Shown here one piece after another: positions 8,447 through 16,203 of a DNA stretch of 64,000 nucleotides. A model generated the notes under the pieces. It saw nothing but the letters and a program-made list of their open reading frames with translations, made no database searches and was not told where the DNA came from. Origin of the DNA: Mycolicibacterium tusciae (GTDB lineage Bacteria > Actinomycetota > Actinomycetes > Mycobacteriales > Mycobacteriaceae); assembly GCF_002086795.1 (NCBI RefSeq), contig NZ_MVIM01000016.1:62001-126000 (forward strand). The letters run 5' to 3'. The translations under genes and the position numbers were made by a program. Position 1 is the first letter of the stretch; the number at the start of each line of letters is the position of its first letter.

Positions 8447-10159
8447 GTGCCTGCACGGGTGCGATCGCTGATTGCCCCGGCGTATGCGCTGGTGCTGTCC
8501 CTGGCCGTGAGCGCGCCGCTGTTGGCGCCGGGCTATCTGCTGCTTCGCGATGCGGTGTCCACACCGCGCTCGTATCTGTCGGATGCGGCGCTGGGGCTCG
8601 CCGAGGCCGCACCGCGCGCGCTGCCGCAGGATTTCGCGGTGGCGCTGGCGTCGACGGTGATCGACGGCGGGGTGGTGGTCAGACTGTTGTTGGTTGTCGG
8701 TCTGTGGCTTGCCGGCTGGGGAGCGGCGCGGTTGGCGGCTGTGGTCCTGCCCCACTCGGGGGTGGCCGGCCAGTGCGTTGCGGCGACGCTGGCGGTCTGG
8801 AATCCCTACGTCGCCGAACGTCTGCTGCAGGGGCACTGGAGCCTGATCGTCGGCTATGGCTGCCTGCCGTGGGTGGCCGCCGCGATGCTGCGCCTGCGCG
8901 AGCCGGAACCAGGTTGGACCGATGTGGGCGCGCTCGTGTTCTGGATCGCAATGGCCGGGCTGACGCCGACGGGGCTGATGCTCGCCGCGAGCGTGGCCAC
9001 GGCGTGTGTGTTTGCGCCGGGATCGGGCTGGCCACGATGGCGGTGCGCTGCGGTCGCGCTCGGCGCCGCGTTGATCGCTGCGCTGCCGTGGCTGGCGGCC
9101 GCGGTCGTGGCGAGGTCGTTGGCGCCGTCGCAGGCCGAGGGAGTGGCGGCGTTCGCGGCGCGTGCCGAACCCGGGCTCGGCACGTTCGGGACGCTGGCCA
9201 GCCTCGGCGGGATCTGGAACGGCGAGGCGGTACCAGCTTCGCGCACAACGCTTTTCGCCGTCATCGCAGCGGTTGTCCTGCTCGGCATCGTGGCGCTGGG
9301 GTTGCCCGTGGCGATCCGCACCCGCACGGCTGTACCGCTGTTGTGCCTGGCCGGGCTCGCGGTGGTGGTGCCCGCGCTCATGGCGACCGGCCCGGGTTTG
9401 GCGGCCGTCGAGGCGACGGTACGAGCACTGCCCGGACTCGGTGTGCTGCGCGACGGGCAGAAGTGGGTGGGTTTGGCGGTTCCTGGCTATGCGCTCGCGG
9501 GTGCCGCCGCGGTCGTCACACTGCGGCAGGGTCTTTGGGGGCTTCCGAGACTTCCGGCTGCGGCGACTGCGCTGATCTGCTGTGCCGCGGTGATCGCGAC
9601 GCTGCCCGATCTGGCGTGGGGAGTGGGCGGCAAGGTCGCACCGGTGAGTTACCCCGCGGGGTGGGCGACGGTGGCGGCGATGATCAACGACGACCCGCGG
9701 CCGGTTGCCGTCCTTCCGGTCGACAGCATGCGGCGCTTCGAGTGGGCGGGCGATGCGCCGGTGCTCGACCCGCTGCCTCGGTGGGTGCAGGCGGACGTGC
9801 TTTCGACGGGTGACCTGACGATCGGCGGCCGGACGGTGCCCGGTGAGGGCGAGCGGGCCCGTGAGGTGCAGCAGATGTTGGTGGCCGGTGCCGATCGCGA
9901 CCAGTTGGCCGATGCCGGCGTCGGCTGGGTGGTCGTCGAATCCGGTGGCACCGCAGACACATTGGCGTTGCCGGTCGCCTATCACGACGCCGATCTCACC
10001 GTTTACCGCGTAGGCGGCGACCTCTCGCGGGCCTCGGGGCGCGGTGTCGTGCTGGCCGCGCATCTCGCCTGGCTGGCACTGATGCTGGGCGGTTTGGTCG
10101 CGCTGATCTTTCGCCGAACGTGGGTTACCCGCACGGTTTTTCGCGGAAAGCGTGTATAA
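8447..10159 (+). CDS. Polytopic membrane protein resembling the GT-C core of AftD (Rv0226c-like)
   Basis: About 570 aa with ten or more hydrophobic segments and a short soluble C-terminal part (about 410-545). It occupies the position of Rv0226c. The sequence NPYVAERLLQGHWSL near residue 120, following helix-rich N-terminal sequence, recalls the NPF-x-ERL-x-GxW pattern that I remember from AftD and related arabinofuranosyltransferases, so a GT-C-type glycosyltransferase role in arabinan assembly is a reasonable inference, not a proven one. GTG at 8447 is the first conventional start; a CTG overlapping the previous stop (8429) would be in frame too. The gene is tightly spaced after the DUF3068 gene, suggesting cotranscription. 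Confidence 0.75.
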   Translation: MPARVRSLIAPAYALVLSLAVSAPLLAPGYLLLRDAVSTPRSYLSDAALGLAEAAPRALPQDFAVALASTVIDGGVVVRLLLVVGLWLAGWGAARLAAVVLPHSGVAGQCVAATLAVWNPYVAERLLQGHWSLIVGYGCLPWVAAAMLRLREPEPGWTDVGALVFWIAMAGLTPTGLMLAASVATACVFAPGSGWPRWRCAAVALGAALIAALPWLAAAVVARSLAPSQAEGVAAFAARAEPGLGTFGTLASLGGIWNGEAVPASRTTLFAVIAAVVLLGIVALGLPVAIRTRTAVPLLCLAGLAVVVPALMATGPGLAAVEATVRALPGLGVLRDGQKWVGLAVPGYALAGAAAVVTLRQGLWGLPRLPAAATALICCAAVIATLPDLAWGVGGKVAPVSYPAGWATVAAMINDDPRPVAVLPVDSMRRFEWAGDAPVLDPLPRWVQADVLSTGDLTIGGRTVPGEGERAREVQQMLVAGADRDQLADAGVGWVVVESGGTADTLALPVAYHDADLTVYRVGGDLSRASGRGVVLAAHLAWLALMLGGLVALIFRRTWVTRTVFRGKRV

Positions 10160-10185
10160 AGTCCACACTCGGCGAACGTGGAGCG

Positions 10186-11346
10186 CTAGACGACTCCGCT
10201 GAGCGGTGTTCCGGCGTTGACGGCCTCGAGCACGGTGCGCATGGCACTGGTGCTCTGCTCCCAGGAGAACTCGCCGCTGCGGACCGCGGCCTTGGCGCCG
10301 AGCTGGTCGCGCGCCACCGGATCGGTCAACAGCCGATCTAGTCCGTCGACGAGACCGCCGTGATCGTCGACGAGCAGCCCGGTGACCCCGTCGACGATCG
10401 AATCGGTCAGCCCGCCCGAGGACCGGTAGCCGATGGTCGGCACACCGTGCTGCCCGGCCTCGATCACGGCGAGCGCCCAGCCCTCTTTGCGCGACGGCAG
10501 GACATGGACCCAACTGCGCTGCAGCACATCGTGTTTGGTGTACTCATCGACGTGTCCGTGGAACGTCACCGCATCGGAGATGCCGAGCAGTTCGGCGTGC
10601 TCGACCAGACGCTGCTCCCACCAGCCGCCGCCGAGGACGTCCAGATGGACGTCCGGAATGCGCGGGCGCAGTTCGGCGATCGCCTCGAGCGCGTCCTCGA
10701 TCTGCTTGTGCGGCACCAGACGGGAGAGCACCACCACCCTCGGCGTCGCCGACCGCGGCGCGGTCAGGGTGGCCGCGGGGGCCTCATCAAGACCGTTGCG
10801 CACAACCGCGATCCGGTCGGGCTGCACACCGAGCGCGGCCAGATCCCGCGCCGAGGGCAGTGACACCGTGACGTACTGGTTGCGACGGTGTAGCCACGGC
10901 GACAGCTTCGACTCCACGAACCAGCCGAAGCGTCCCATCATCGGTCCGGCGACCGGCCACTGCTCACGGTGGCAGTGGTGGACGAGCACGGCGACGCGTC
11001 GGCCATAGGCGAGCCGGGCCAGGAACGGGATCCCGTTCTGCGAGTCGATCACCACATCGGGGCTGACCTTGCGCAGCGGGCCCAGCCCGATGCGGGCGAG
11101 CACCATCGACAGCCCCGCCCAGATGTAGATGGAGTACGAGCCACCGCCGCGGCTCACCCGCACTCCGTCGACGATCTCGTGCCGCGCCGAACCCGGATAA
11201 CGCGCGGTCCGCAGGGTCACGTTTACGCCCGAGGCGGCCAAGTGGGCTCCGATGCGCTGTAGGTACGTCTCGCTGCCGCCGCCCTGCGGGTGCCCGGTAT
11301 CGCGCCAGCACAACAGCAGCACGGAGCGAACACCTCGGTCAGACAT
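10186..11346 (-). CDS. Glycosyltransferase family 4 (Rv0225-like)
   Basis: 386-aa GT-B fold retaining glycosyltransferase. The N-terminal acceptor domain contains the glycine-rich loop HPQGGGSE (about residues 18-25). The C-terminal nucleotide-sugar domain has the E-x7-E element in SRKEGWALAVIEAG (about 290-303). No signal peptide or membrane helix, so a cytoplasmic or membrane-associated enzyme. The sugar and acceptor cannot be told. ATG at 11346 was preferred over the in-frame GTG at 11355 because it lies exactly 7 nt after the TAGGGT -10 element of a symmetric divergent promoter shared with the methyltransferase gene; no ribosome-binding site is then needed. Confidence 0.87.
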   Translation of the reverse strand: MSDRGVRSVLLLCWRDTGHPQGGGSETYLQRIGAHLAASGVNVTLRTARYPGSARHEIVDGVRVSRGGGSYSIYIWAGLSMVLARIGLGPLRKVSPDVVIDSQNGIPFLARLAYGRRVAVLVHHCHREQWPVAGPMMGRFGWFVESKLSPWLHRRNQYVTVSLPSARDLAALGVQPDRIAVVRNGLDEAPAATLTAPRSATPRVVVLSRLVPHKQIEDALEAIAELRPRIPDVHLDVLGGGWWEQRLVEHAELLGISDAVTFHGHVDEYTKHDVLQRSWVHVLPSRKEGWALAVIEAGQHGVPTIGYRSSGGLTDSIVDGVTGLLVDDHGGLVDGLDRLLTDPVARDQLGAKAAVRSGEFSWEQSTSAMRTVLEAVNAGTPLSGVV

Positions 11347-11351
11347 CCCGT

Positions 11352-11376
11352 CCACCCTAGACGCTGGCTAGGGTGG
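11352..11376. promoter_or_regulatory. Symmetric divergent leaderless promoter (inverted repeat)
   Basis: CCACCCTAG and CTAGGGTGG form a perfect 9-bp inverted repeat with a 7-nt centre. Each arm contains a TAGGGT -10 element facing outward: 11369-11374 on the plus strand and 11359-11354 on the minus strand. Each is followed by exactly 7 nt and then an ATG (11382 on plus, 11346 on minus). Both flanking genes would therefore be leaderless and share one control region. Confidence 0.6.
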
Positions 11377-11381
11377 CCCGG

Positions 11382-12173
11382 ATGGCCGTCACCGACGTTT
11401 TCGCCCATAGGGCGACGCTCTCGAGGTCGGTGCGGCTACTGCGGGAGTTCCGCTTCGAGCAGCCCGATCCGGCCCGCTTTTACGGTGCGCTCGCCGAGGA
11501 CACCGCGGCGCTGGTCACTGACCTGTGGCGGGCCGAGCAGGGGCTCGCGCCGACCGGACAGATTCTGCTCGACGTCGGCGGCGGACCGGGCTACTTCGCG
11601 ACGGCGTTTTCGCGCGCAGGTTTCACCTACATCGGGGTCGAGCCCGACCCGGCCGAGATGCACGCCGGGCCCGTCATAAAAGACGGCACCGCCTACGTGC
11701 GGGCGTCGGGCACCGCGCTGCCGTTCGCCGACGACAGCGTCGACGTCTGCCTGTCATCGAACGTGGCAGAGCACGTTGCCGAGCCGTGGCGCCTGGGCAA
11801 CGAGATGCTGCGCGTCACGAAACCGGGCGGACTGGTGGTGCTGTCGTACACCGTGTGGTTGGGCCCGTTCGGCGGGCACGAGACCGGGTGGTGGCACTAC
11901 CTCGGCGGAGAGCGCGCCGCCAGGCGCTACACCAGAAAACAGGGGCATCCCCCGAAGAACAACTACGGCTCGTCACTGTTCGCGGTCTCGGCCGCCGACG
12001 GACTGCAATGGGCGAACACCACCGGCGCCCTACTCACCGCTTTCCCCCGCTACCACCCGCGATGGGCGTGGTGGATGGTGCGGGTTCCGTTGCTGCGAGA
12101 GTTCCTGGTCAGCAATGTGGTGCTGGTCCTGCGGCCGCCGATTGCAACAGGTTCTACTTTCGCAGCTTCGTAG
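11382..12173 (+). CDS. Class I SAM-dependent methyltransferase (Rv0224c-like)
   Basis: 263-aa methyltransferase of the Methyltransf_11 type. Motif I is LLDVGGGPGYFATAF (about residues 62-76), motif II GVEPD follows, and the post-motif region SSNVAEHVAEPWR is typical of the family. No membrane segment. It corresponds to Rv0224c; the methyl acceptor is unknown, although neighbours point to envelope glycolipids (inference). The ATG at 11382 is placed by the leaderless promoter; an in-frame GTG at 11373 would overlap the -10 element. Its stop codon directly precedes the -10 element of the aldehyde dehydrogenase gene. Confidence 0.87.
   Translation: MAVTDVFAHRATLSRSVRLLREFRFEQPDPARFYGALAEDTAALVTDLWRAEQGLAPTGQILLDVGGGPGYFATAFSRAGFTYIGVEPDPAEMHAGPVIKDGTAYVRASGTALPFADDSVDVCLSSNVAEHVAEPWRLGNEMLRVTKPGGLVVLSYTVWLGPFGGHETGWWHYLGGERAARRYTRKQGHPPKNNYGSSLFAVSAADGLQWANTTGALLTAFPRYHPRWAWWMVRVPLLREFLVSNVVLVLRPPIATGSTFAAS
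12143..12156. promoter_or_regulatory. KstR-type operator
   Basis: TGCAACAGGTTCTA matches the KstR consensus TNNAACNNGTTNNA at every fixed position. It lies inside the 3' end of the methyltransferase gene, 31 nt before the aldehyde dehydrogenase start and just upstream of its -10. KstR is the TetR-family repressor of cholesterol catabolism genes, and Rv0223c is, as I recall, a known KstR-regulated gene in M. tuberculosis. Confidence 0.65.
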
Positions 12174-12174
12174 G

Positions 12175-12180
12175 TAATGT
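12175..12180 (+). promoter_or_regulatory. -10 element for leaderless aldehyde dehydrogenase gene
   Basis: TAATGT sits 7 nt before the ATG at 12188 and 18 nt downstream of the KstR-type box, so repressor binding would block the promoter. Confidence 0.5.
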
Positions 12181-12187
12181 GACGGTC

Positions 12188-13690
12188 ATGACACAGACCG
12201 TCGCTCACAAGACACCTGCCGGCGAGCCGGCGTATCGGACCCAGTGGGACAAGCTCTTCATCGGCGGCAAGTGGGTCGAGCCGGCCTCCTCGGAGGTCAT
12301 CGAGGTGCGCTCGCCCGCCACCGGCGAGGTGGTGGGTAAGGTGCCGCTGGCCACCGAAGCCGACGTCAACGCCGCATGCGCGGCCGCGCGCAAGGCCTTC
12401 GACGAGGGCCCGTGGCCGCACATGAAGCCGCAGGAGCGCGCCGCGATCCTCGCAGCCGCCATCAAGGGCATGGAAGAGCGCGCCGACGAGCTCAAGTATC
12501 TGCTAGCCGCGGAAACCGGTCAGCCGCAGACGATCGTCGACATGATGCAGTACGGGGCCGCCATGTCGGCGTTCCAGTACTACGCCGGCGCGGCCGACAA
12601 GTTCCCCTGGCGCGACATCCGCGACGGCGTCTACGGACAGACGCTGGTCGTGCGCGAACCGATCGGTGTCGTCGGTGCCGTCACCGCATGGAACGTTCCG
12701 TTTTTCCTCGCGGCCAACAAGCTGGGCCCGGCCTTCCTGGCGGGCTGCACGGTAGTGCTCAAGCCCGCCGCGGAGACGCCGCTTTCGGTGTTCGCGATGG
12801 CCGAGATCTTCGCTGAGGCAGGCCTTCCCGAGGGTGTGCTGTCGATCGTGCCCGGCGGCCCGGAGACCGGACGCGCGCTGACGTCCAACCCCGAGCTGGA
12901 CAAGTTCACGTTCACCGGCAGCTCCGCCGTCGGCAAGGAGATCGCCAAGATCGCCGCCGAGAAGCTCAAGCCGTGCACTCTGGAGCTCGGCGGCAAATCG
13001 GCGGCCATCATCCTCGAGGACGCCGACCTGGACGCCACGCTTCCGATGCTCGGCTTCTCCGGTGTGATGAACAGCGGACAGGCGTGTGTCGCGCAGACCC
13101 GCATCCTCGCGCCGCGCTCCAGGTACGACGAAGTCGTCGAGAAGCTTTCGAACTTCATCTCCGCGATGCCGGTCGGCCTGCCCGACGATCCGAACGCCGC
13201 GATCGGCCCGCTGATCTCCGAGAAGCAGCGTGAGCGCGTCGAGGGCTACATCAAGAAGGGGGTCGAAGAGGGCGCGCGCATCGTCACCGGCGGTGGCCGT
13301 CCCGAGGGCCTGGACAGCGGATGGTTCGTCCAGCCGACGGTGTTCGCCGATGTGGACAACTCGATGACGATCGCGCAGGAGGAGATCTTCGGACCCGTGC
13401 TGGCGGTGATCCCCTACGAGACCGAAGAGGACGCCATCCGGATCGCCAACGATTCGGTGTACGGCCTCGCGGGCAGCGTGTGGACGACCGACAACAAGAA
13501 GGCGATCGAGATCGCGAAGAAGATCCGCACCGGTACGTACGCGGTCAACATGTACGCGTTCGATCCCTGCGCTCCGTTCGGCGGCTACAAGAACTCCGGT
13601 GTCGGCCGCGAAAACGGACCCGAAGGTATCGAGGCCTACGTCGAGCCCAAGAGCGTGCTTCTGCCGTTCGGCTACACCCCCGAGGACTGA
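12188..13690 (+). CDS. NAD(P)-dependent aldehyde dehydrogenase (Rv0223c-like)
   Basis: 500-aa enzyme of the aldehyde dehydrogenase superfamily that oxidises an aldehyde to a carboxylate. The general-base glutamate is E266 in LELGGKSA and the nucleophile is C300 in NSGQACVAQTR; the cofactor-binding FTGSSAVGK motif precedes them. Length and sequence match Rv0223c. A perfect KstR-type operator and a leaderless -10 lie immediately upstream, which supports a role in sterol-derived aldehyde oxidation (inference from regulon membership). The ATG start was set by that promoter; an in-frame GTG three codons upstream would fall within the -10. Confidence 0.9.
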   Translation: MTQTVAHKTPAGEPAYRTQWDKLFIGGKWVEPASSEVIEVRSPATGEVVGKVPLATEADVNAACAAARKAFDEGPWPHMKPQERAAILAAAIKGMEERADELKYLLAAETGQPQTIVDMMQYGAAMSAFQYYAGAADKFPWRDIRDGVYGQTLVVREPIGVVGAVTAWNVPFFLAANKLGPAFLAGCTVVLKPAAETPLSVFAMAEIFAEAGLPEGVLSIVPGGPETGRALTSNPELDKFTFTGSSAVGKEIAKIAAEKLKPCTLELGGKSAAIILEDADLDATLPMLGFSGVMNSGQACVAQTRILAPRSRYDEVVEKLSNFISAMPVGLPDDPNAAIGPLISEKQRERVEGYIKKGVEEGARIVTGGGRPEGLDSGWFVQPTVFADVDNSMTIAQEEIFGPVLAVIPYETEEDAIRIANDSVYGLAGSVWTTDNKKAIEIAKKIRTGTYAVNMYAFDPCAPFGGYKNSGVGRENGPEGIEAYVEPKSVLLPFGYTPED

Positions 13691-13877
13691 GCGACGCCCC
13701 AAATTATGCTATAGACCATAGTCGGCGGCATCGTTGTTTTTCGGCTCACACGCCCCTGGCCTGCCTATTAACGAGTTCACCTGCTGTTTACCGATGATCG
13801 GCTGTGACACGGAATACAATTCCCGCGTTGGTGTGTTCTCTCTTTTATGATGCTTGACATAGGCAGAGAGGCACGCC
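13691..13877. other. Intergenic region with PhnF-like box and promoter
   Basis: Between the aldehyde dehydrogenase gene and the next small ORF. It holds TGCTATAGACCA at 13707-13718, one base off the PhnF-type box found at 31355, an AACGAGTT core at 13770-13777 that matches only the centre of the KstR consensus, and a clean TATGAT at 13846-13851. AT-rich patches contrast with the neighbouring genes. Confidence 0.4.
13846..13851 (+). promoter_or_regulatory. -10 element TATGAT
   Basis: Consensus mycobacterial -10, preceded by a T-run. Predicted transcription start is near 13858, giving a leader of about 20 nt that carries GAGAGG 6 nt before the ATG at 13878. Confidence 0.45.
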
Positions 13878-14012
13878 ATGTGGATCGTTGAGATCAATGT
13901 CGCTGGCCGTCGATTCGTTCACGAAGTGCACGCCCGGCGACCGTTCGTCCGCTTGAGCTCTCGCAAGCTCGGCTGGCGCCAGTCGCAGCTTCCGCAGACC
14001 AGCGCTGCATGA
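13878..14012 (+). CDS. Possible small basic protein, 44 aa
   Basis: A 44-codon reading frame (MWIVEINVAGRR at the start) with a consensus -10, a plausible GAGAGG ribosome site at 13866-13871 and third-position GC of about 73 percent. The product is arginine-rich with no membrane segment or recognisable domain. It ends 31 nt before the TetR gene and could be cotranscribed with it. I do not recognise a family; it may be a small regulatory protein or a translated leader for the repressor gene, or simply noncoding. Confidence 0.4.
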   Translation: MWIVEINVAGRRFVHEVHARRPFVRLSSRKLGWRQSQLPQTSAA

Positions 14013-14043
14013 CCTTTGTCGGAGGTTTGTTCTGTCTCCCAGC

Positions 14044-14664
14044 ATGACCAAGCCCGCGACCAAACGCGGATCCACGCGCACCGCCATGTTGGTCAGTGCC
14101 GCCGAGGTGTTGCGTGAGCGTGGCGCCGCCGGCGTCACGATCGACGAGGTGCTGGCCCGCAGTGGCGCACCCCGCGGGTCGGTGTATCACCACTTCCCCC
14201 AAGGCCGAAATCAGATCCTCGCCGAGGCGCTGCAGTACGCCGGTGAAGCCATCACCGAGGTCATCGACGAGGCCGCCGCCAACGGCGGCATGTTCCTGGT
14301 CAGAAAATTCGTCGTGTTCTGGGAGGAACTGCTCGTCGAGAGCAATTTCACTGCGGGCTGTCCGGTGGTCGCCGCCGCGATCGGCTCGGCCGATGAAGAG
14401 CCACAGCTCACCACGGTCGCGGGCCGCATCTTCAGTCTGTGGCGCGACGCGCTCACTCGGGCGTTCGTCTCCGACGGCTTTACCGACGTCGACGCCGCAT
14501 CGCTGGCCACCATGTGCATCGCCGCCCTGGAGGGAGCGGTCGTATTGTGCCGGTCGACGCGCAGTGTCGACCCGCTGAAAGACGTCGCCTCCCAACTCGA
14601 GTTCCTGATCAAGTCAAGGGAATTCGTGCAGCGCTACGGGTTGCCCTCCAACCCCGTCGGCTAA
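14044..14664 (+). CDS. TetR/AcrR-family regulator, LmrA/YxaF type
   Basis: 206 aa with an N-terminal helix-turn-helix (about residues 14-60, motif IDEVLARSGAPRGSVYHHFP), then a ligand-binding domain whose TAGCPVVA segment (about 102-109) is typical of the LmrA/YxaF C-terminal family. It probably represses transport or reductase genes in response to a small molecule. A GGAGG lies 18 nt before the ATG, too far for ideal use, so the true start could be slightly upstream at a non-AUG codon (CTG at 14032). The 3' end overlaps the convergent dihydrofolate-reductase-like gene by 4 bp. Target genes are unknown; the upstream small ORF and the convergent genes are candidates. Confidence 0.85.
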   Translation: MTKPATKRGSTRTAMLVSAAEVLRERGAAGVTIDEVLARSGAPRGSVYHHFPQGRNQILAEALQYAGEAITEVIDEAAANGGMFLVRKFVVFWEELLVESNFTAGCPVVAAAIGSADEEPQLTTVAGRIFSLWRDALTRAFVSDGFTDVDAASLATMCIAALEGAVVLCRSTRSVDPLKDVASQLEFLIKSREFVQRYGLPSNPVG

Positions 14665-15182
14665 GCCTTACGCCAACGCGCGCACACGAATTCGCCGTTG
14701 ACCCCCGCCTCCGCCAAAACCCATTCCGAGCGGATCGGCAACACCGGAGATCCGCCACCCAACGAGCACGGGGTATAGCTCACGATCATCTCGTCGATGA
14801 GACCGGCCGCGGCGAACTGCCCGGCCACGTCTCCGCCGCCCATCACCCACACGTCCTTGCCCGCGGCGTCGGCGACCAGCTTCGAGTGCAACTGGCGCAC
14901 ATCCCCGTCGAACGTCTGCACCGGGTGTCCCTCGACGATGATGTGGGGACGGTGGGTCAGCACCCACGACGGTTGTTCGTAGGGCCACGCGCCGGGCTGA
15001 TTGCGCAACAGCCACTCGTAGGTCGCCGATCCCATCGCCAGGGCCCCAATGGATTTCATGAAATCGTCGTACCCGAACGGGCCGTCGGGATCGATCTCGC
15101 GTGACGTCAGCCAGTCGAGGCTGCCCGACTCGTCGACGATGTAGCCGTCCAGGCTGGACGCGGTGTAGTAGACGGTGGCCAT
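14661..15182 (-). CDS. Dihydrofolate reductase / RibD C-terminal family protein
   Basis: 173-aa protein of the RibD C-terminal (DHFR-like) fold, which binds NADPH. Visible family elements are YYTASSLDGYIVD at the N-terminus, GSATYEWLL near residue 50, and VMGGGDVAGQF near residue 115, the nucleotide-binding glycine-rich segment. Stand-alone proteins of this type are usually annotated only as oxidoreductases. It starts 6 nt after the stop of the AraC-type gene, with GAAAGG upstream, so both are likely one transcript. No specific substrate can be assigned. Confidence 0.82.
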   Translation of the reverse strand: MATVYYTASSLDGYIVDESGSLDWLTSREIDPDGPFGYDDFMKSIGALAMGSATYEWLLRNQPGAWPYEQPSWVLTHRPHIIVEGHPVQTFDGDVRQLHSKLVADAAGKDVWVMGGGDVAGQFAAAGLIDEMIVSYTPCSLGGGSPVLPIRSEWVLAEAGVNGEFVCARWRKA

Positions 15183-15187
15183 GTTCG

Positions 15188-16162
15188 TTACCTTTCGCGC
15201 GCTTTCGTCATCCATTCGAGCGGGTCACCATGTCCGGTACGGATGCCATGGTGGGCAAGCATCGCCCTGGCCAGTCCGCGGCGGTGCGCGGAGAAGGTCA
15301 GCACGTGGGCGACAATTCCGTAGAGCTGGAACGACTCCGGCGGGTCGCATAGCGCATCGATGACCGTATCCCCCAATCGCCCGGCCGCCGAGTACTCCGA
15401 AACCATTGCCCTCCAGCGCTTTGCAATATTCGCGTGATGATCGGCCAACTGTTCGGCCGCGCAGGTGTCGGGCTGCGTCGCGGCACGGTCGGGAAAATCT
15501 CGGCCCTCGATCGTCGCCAGCCACACCTGTTTGGTCCACACGACGGCGCCGAGCACCGCACCTACGCTCGCTTCGGGACCGTCCCATTCGAGCACCTGCT
15601 GTCCTGGCGAAATGTCGTCTGCCCACTGCTCTTTGGACAGTCCCGTCGCCTGATCGATGAGGTAAGCGGTGTCGGCCACGTCGTGAGCGACCATCAACCT
15701 CGAGATGTCGGGTTGTTCGGACTCACCGGACTTTTCGTCGCTGTCGAGCCAGAGAGAGTGTGGGGGATGGAAGTGCAGCCCGTTCGGTGCGGGCAGCCGG
15801 AATCCGATTTCGGCCGCGCGCGACGGCGGCGTCCCGAAGGTACGGCTGAACGCGCGGGAGAACACCTCGGCCGACGACCAGCCCTCGTCGGCGGCCACCG
15901 CCGACACGGACTCGCCCCGGTGTAGACGCCATGCCGCGCGCTCGAGCATGATGCGGCGCCGCAGCGCGGCGGGAGACTCCCCCGTCAGCCGCCGCACCTC
16001 CCGGGAGAAGTGAAACTCCGACGCGTAACTGCTGCGCGCCATCTCCGGAACGTCGGTGTTGTCGGCGTCCACGACCGCGTCGAGCAGCTCGCGGAGTCGG
16101 TCGCGGTGGGATGGCTCGCTCACGATGTTCGAGTATGGTCGCCGCGCCCCCGACGTGGACAT
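15188..16162 (-). CDS. AraC-family regulator fused to a DinB-like domain
   Basis: 324 aa. An N-terminal AraC-type DNA-binding domain with two helix-turn-helix units (about residues 12-100; features SSYASEFHFSREVRRLTGESP and DEGWSSAEVFSRAFSRTFGTPP) is followed by a ~200-residue domain with spaced histidines (AHDVADTAYLID, DHHANIAKRW, HVLTFSAHRRG) that resembles DinB/YfiT metal-binding four-helix bundles. AraC plus DinB-like fusions are typical sensor-regulators of small reductase genes, fitting its cotranscribed partner downstream. ATG at 16162 has GCAGGA upstream; an in-frame ATG at 16198 would overlap the divergent fadE promoter and is less likely. Confidence 0.8.
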   Translation of the reverse strand: MSTSGARRPYSNIVSEPSHRDRLRELLDAVVDADNTDVPEMARSSYASEFHFSREVRRLTGESPAALRRRIMLERAAWRLHRGESVSAVAADEGWSSAEVFSRAFSRTFGTPPSRAAEIGFRLPAPNGLHFHPPHSLWLDSDEKSGESEQPDISRLMVAHDVADTAYLIDQATGLSKEQWADDISPGQQVLEWDGPEASVGAVLGAVVWTKQVWLATIEGRDFPDRAATQPDTCAAEQLADHHANIAKRWRAMVSEYSAAGRLGDTVIDALCDPPESFQLYGIVAHVLTFSAHRRGLARAMLAHHGIRTGHGDPLEWMTKARER

Positions 16163-16190
16163 GACAATTCCTGCTGCGGTGCCACGCTCT

Positions 16191-16196
16191 AGTGTC
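16191..16196 (+). promoter_or_regulatory. -10 element for leaderless fadE pair
   Basis: TAGTGT is followed by 7 nt and then the GTG at 16204. No Shine-Dalgarno is present, so this sets the start of the first FadE subunit. Confidence 0.5.
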
Positions 16197-16203
16197 ATAG
16201 CCA

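Noticed and set aside
8324..10513. A 729-codon open frame on the minus strand across the Rv0226c-like gene
   Set aside because: Antisense shadow of a GC-rich coding region; the product is low-complexity, rich in Arg/Gln/His, and the plus-strand gene has clear membrane and family features.
11525..12187. A 220-codon upstream extension of the aldehyde dehydrogenase frame
   Set aside because: It overlaps the methyltransferase gene in another frame, is arginine-rich, and the promoter with KstR-type box and -10 place the start at 12188.
13770..13777. AACGAGTT as a third KstR box
   Set aside because: Only the core matches; the flanking T and A of the consensus are missing on both sides.
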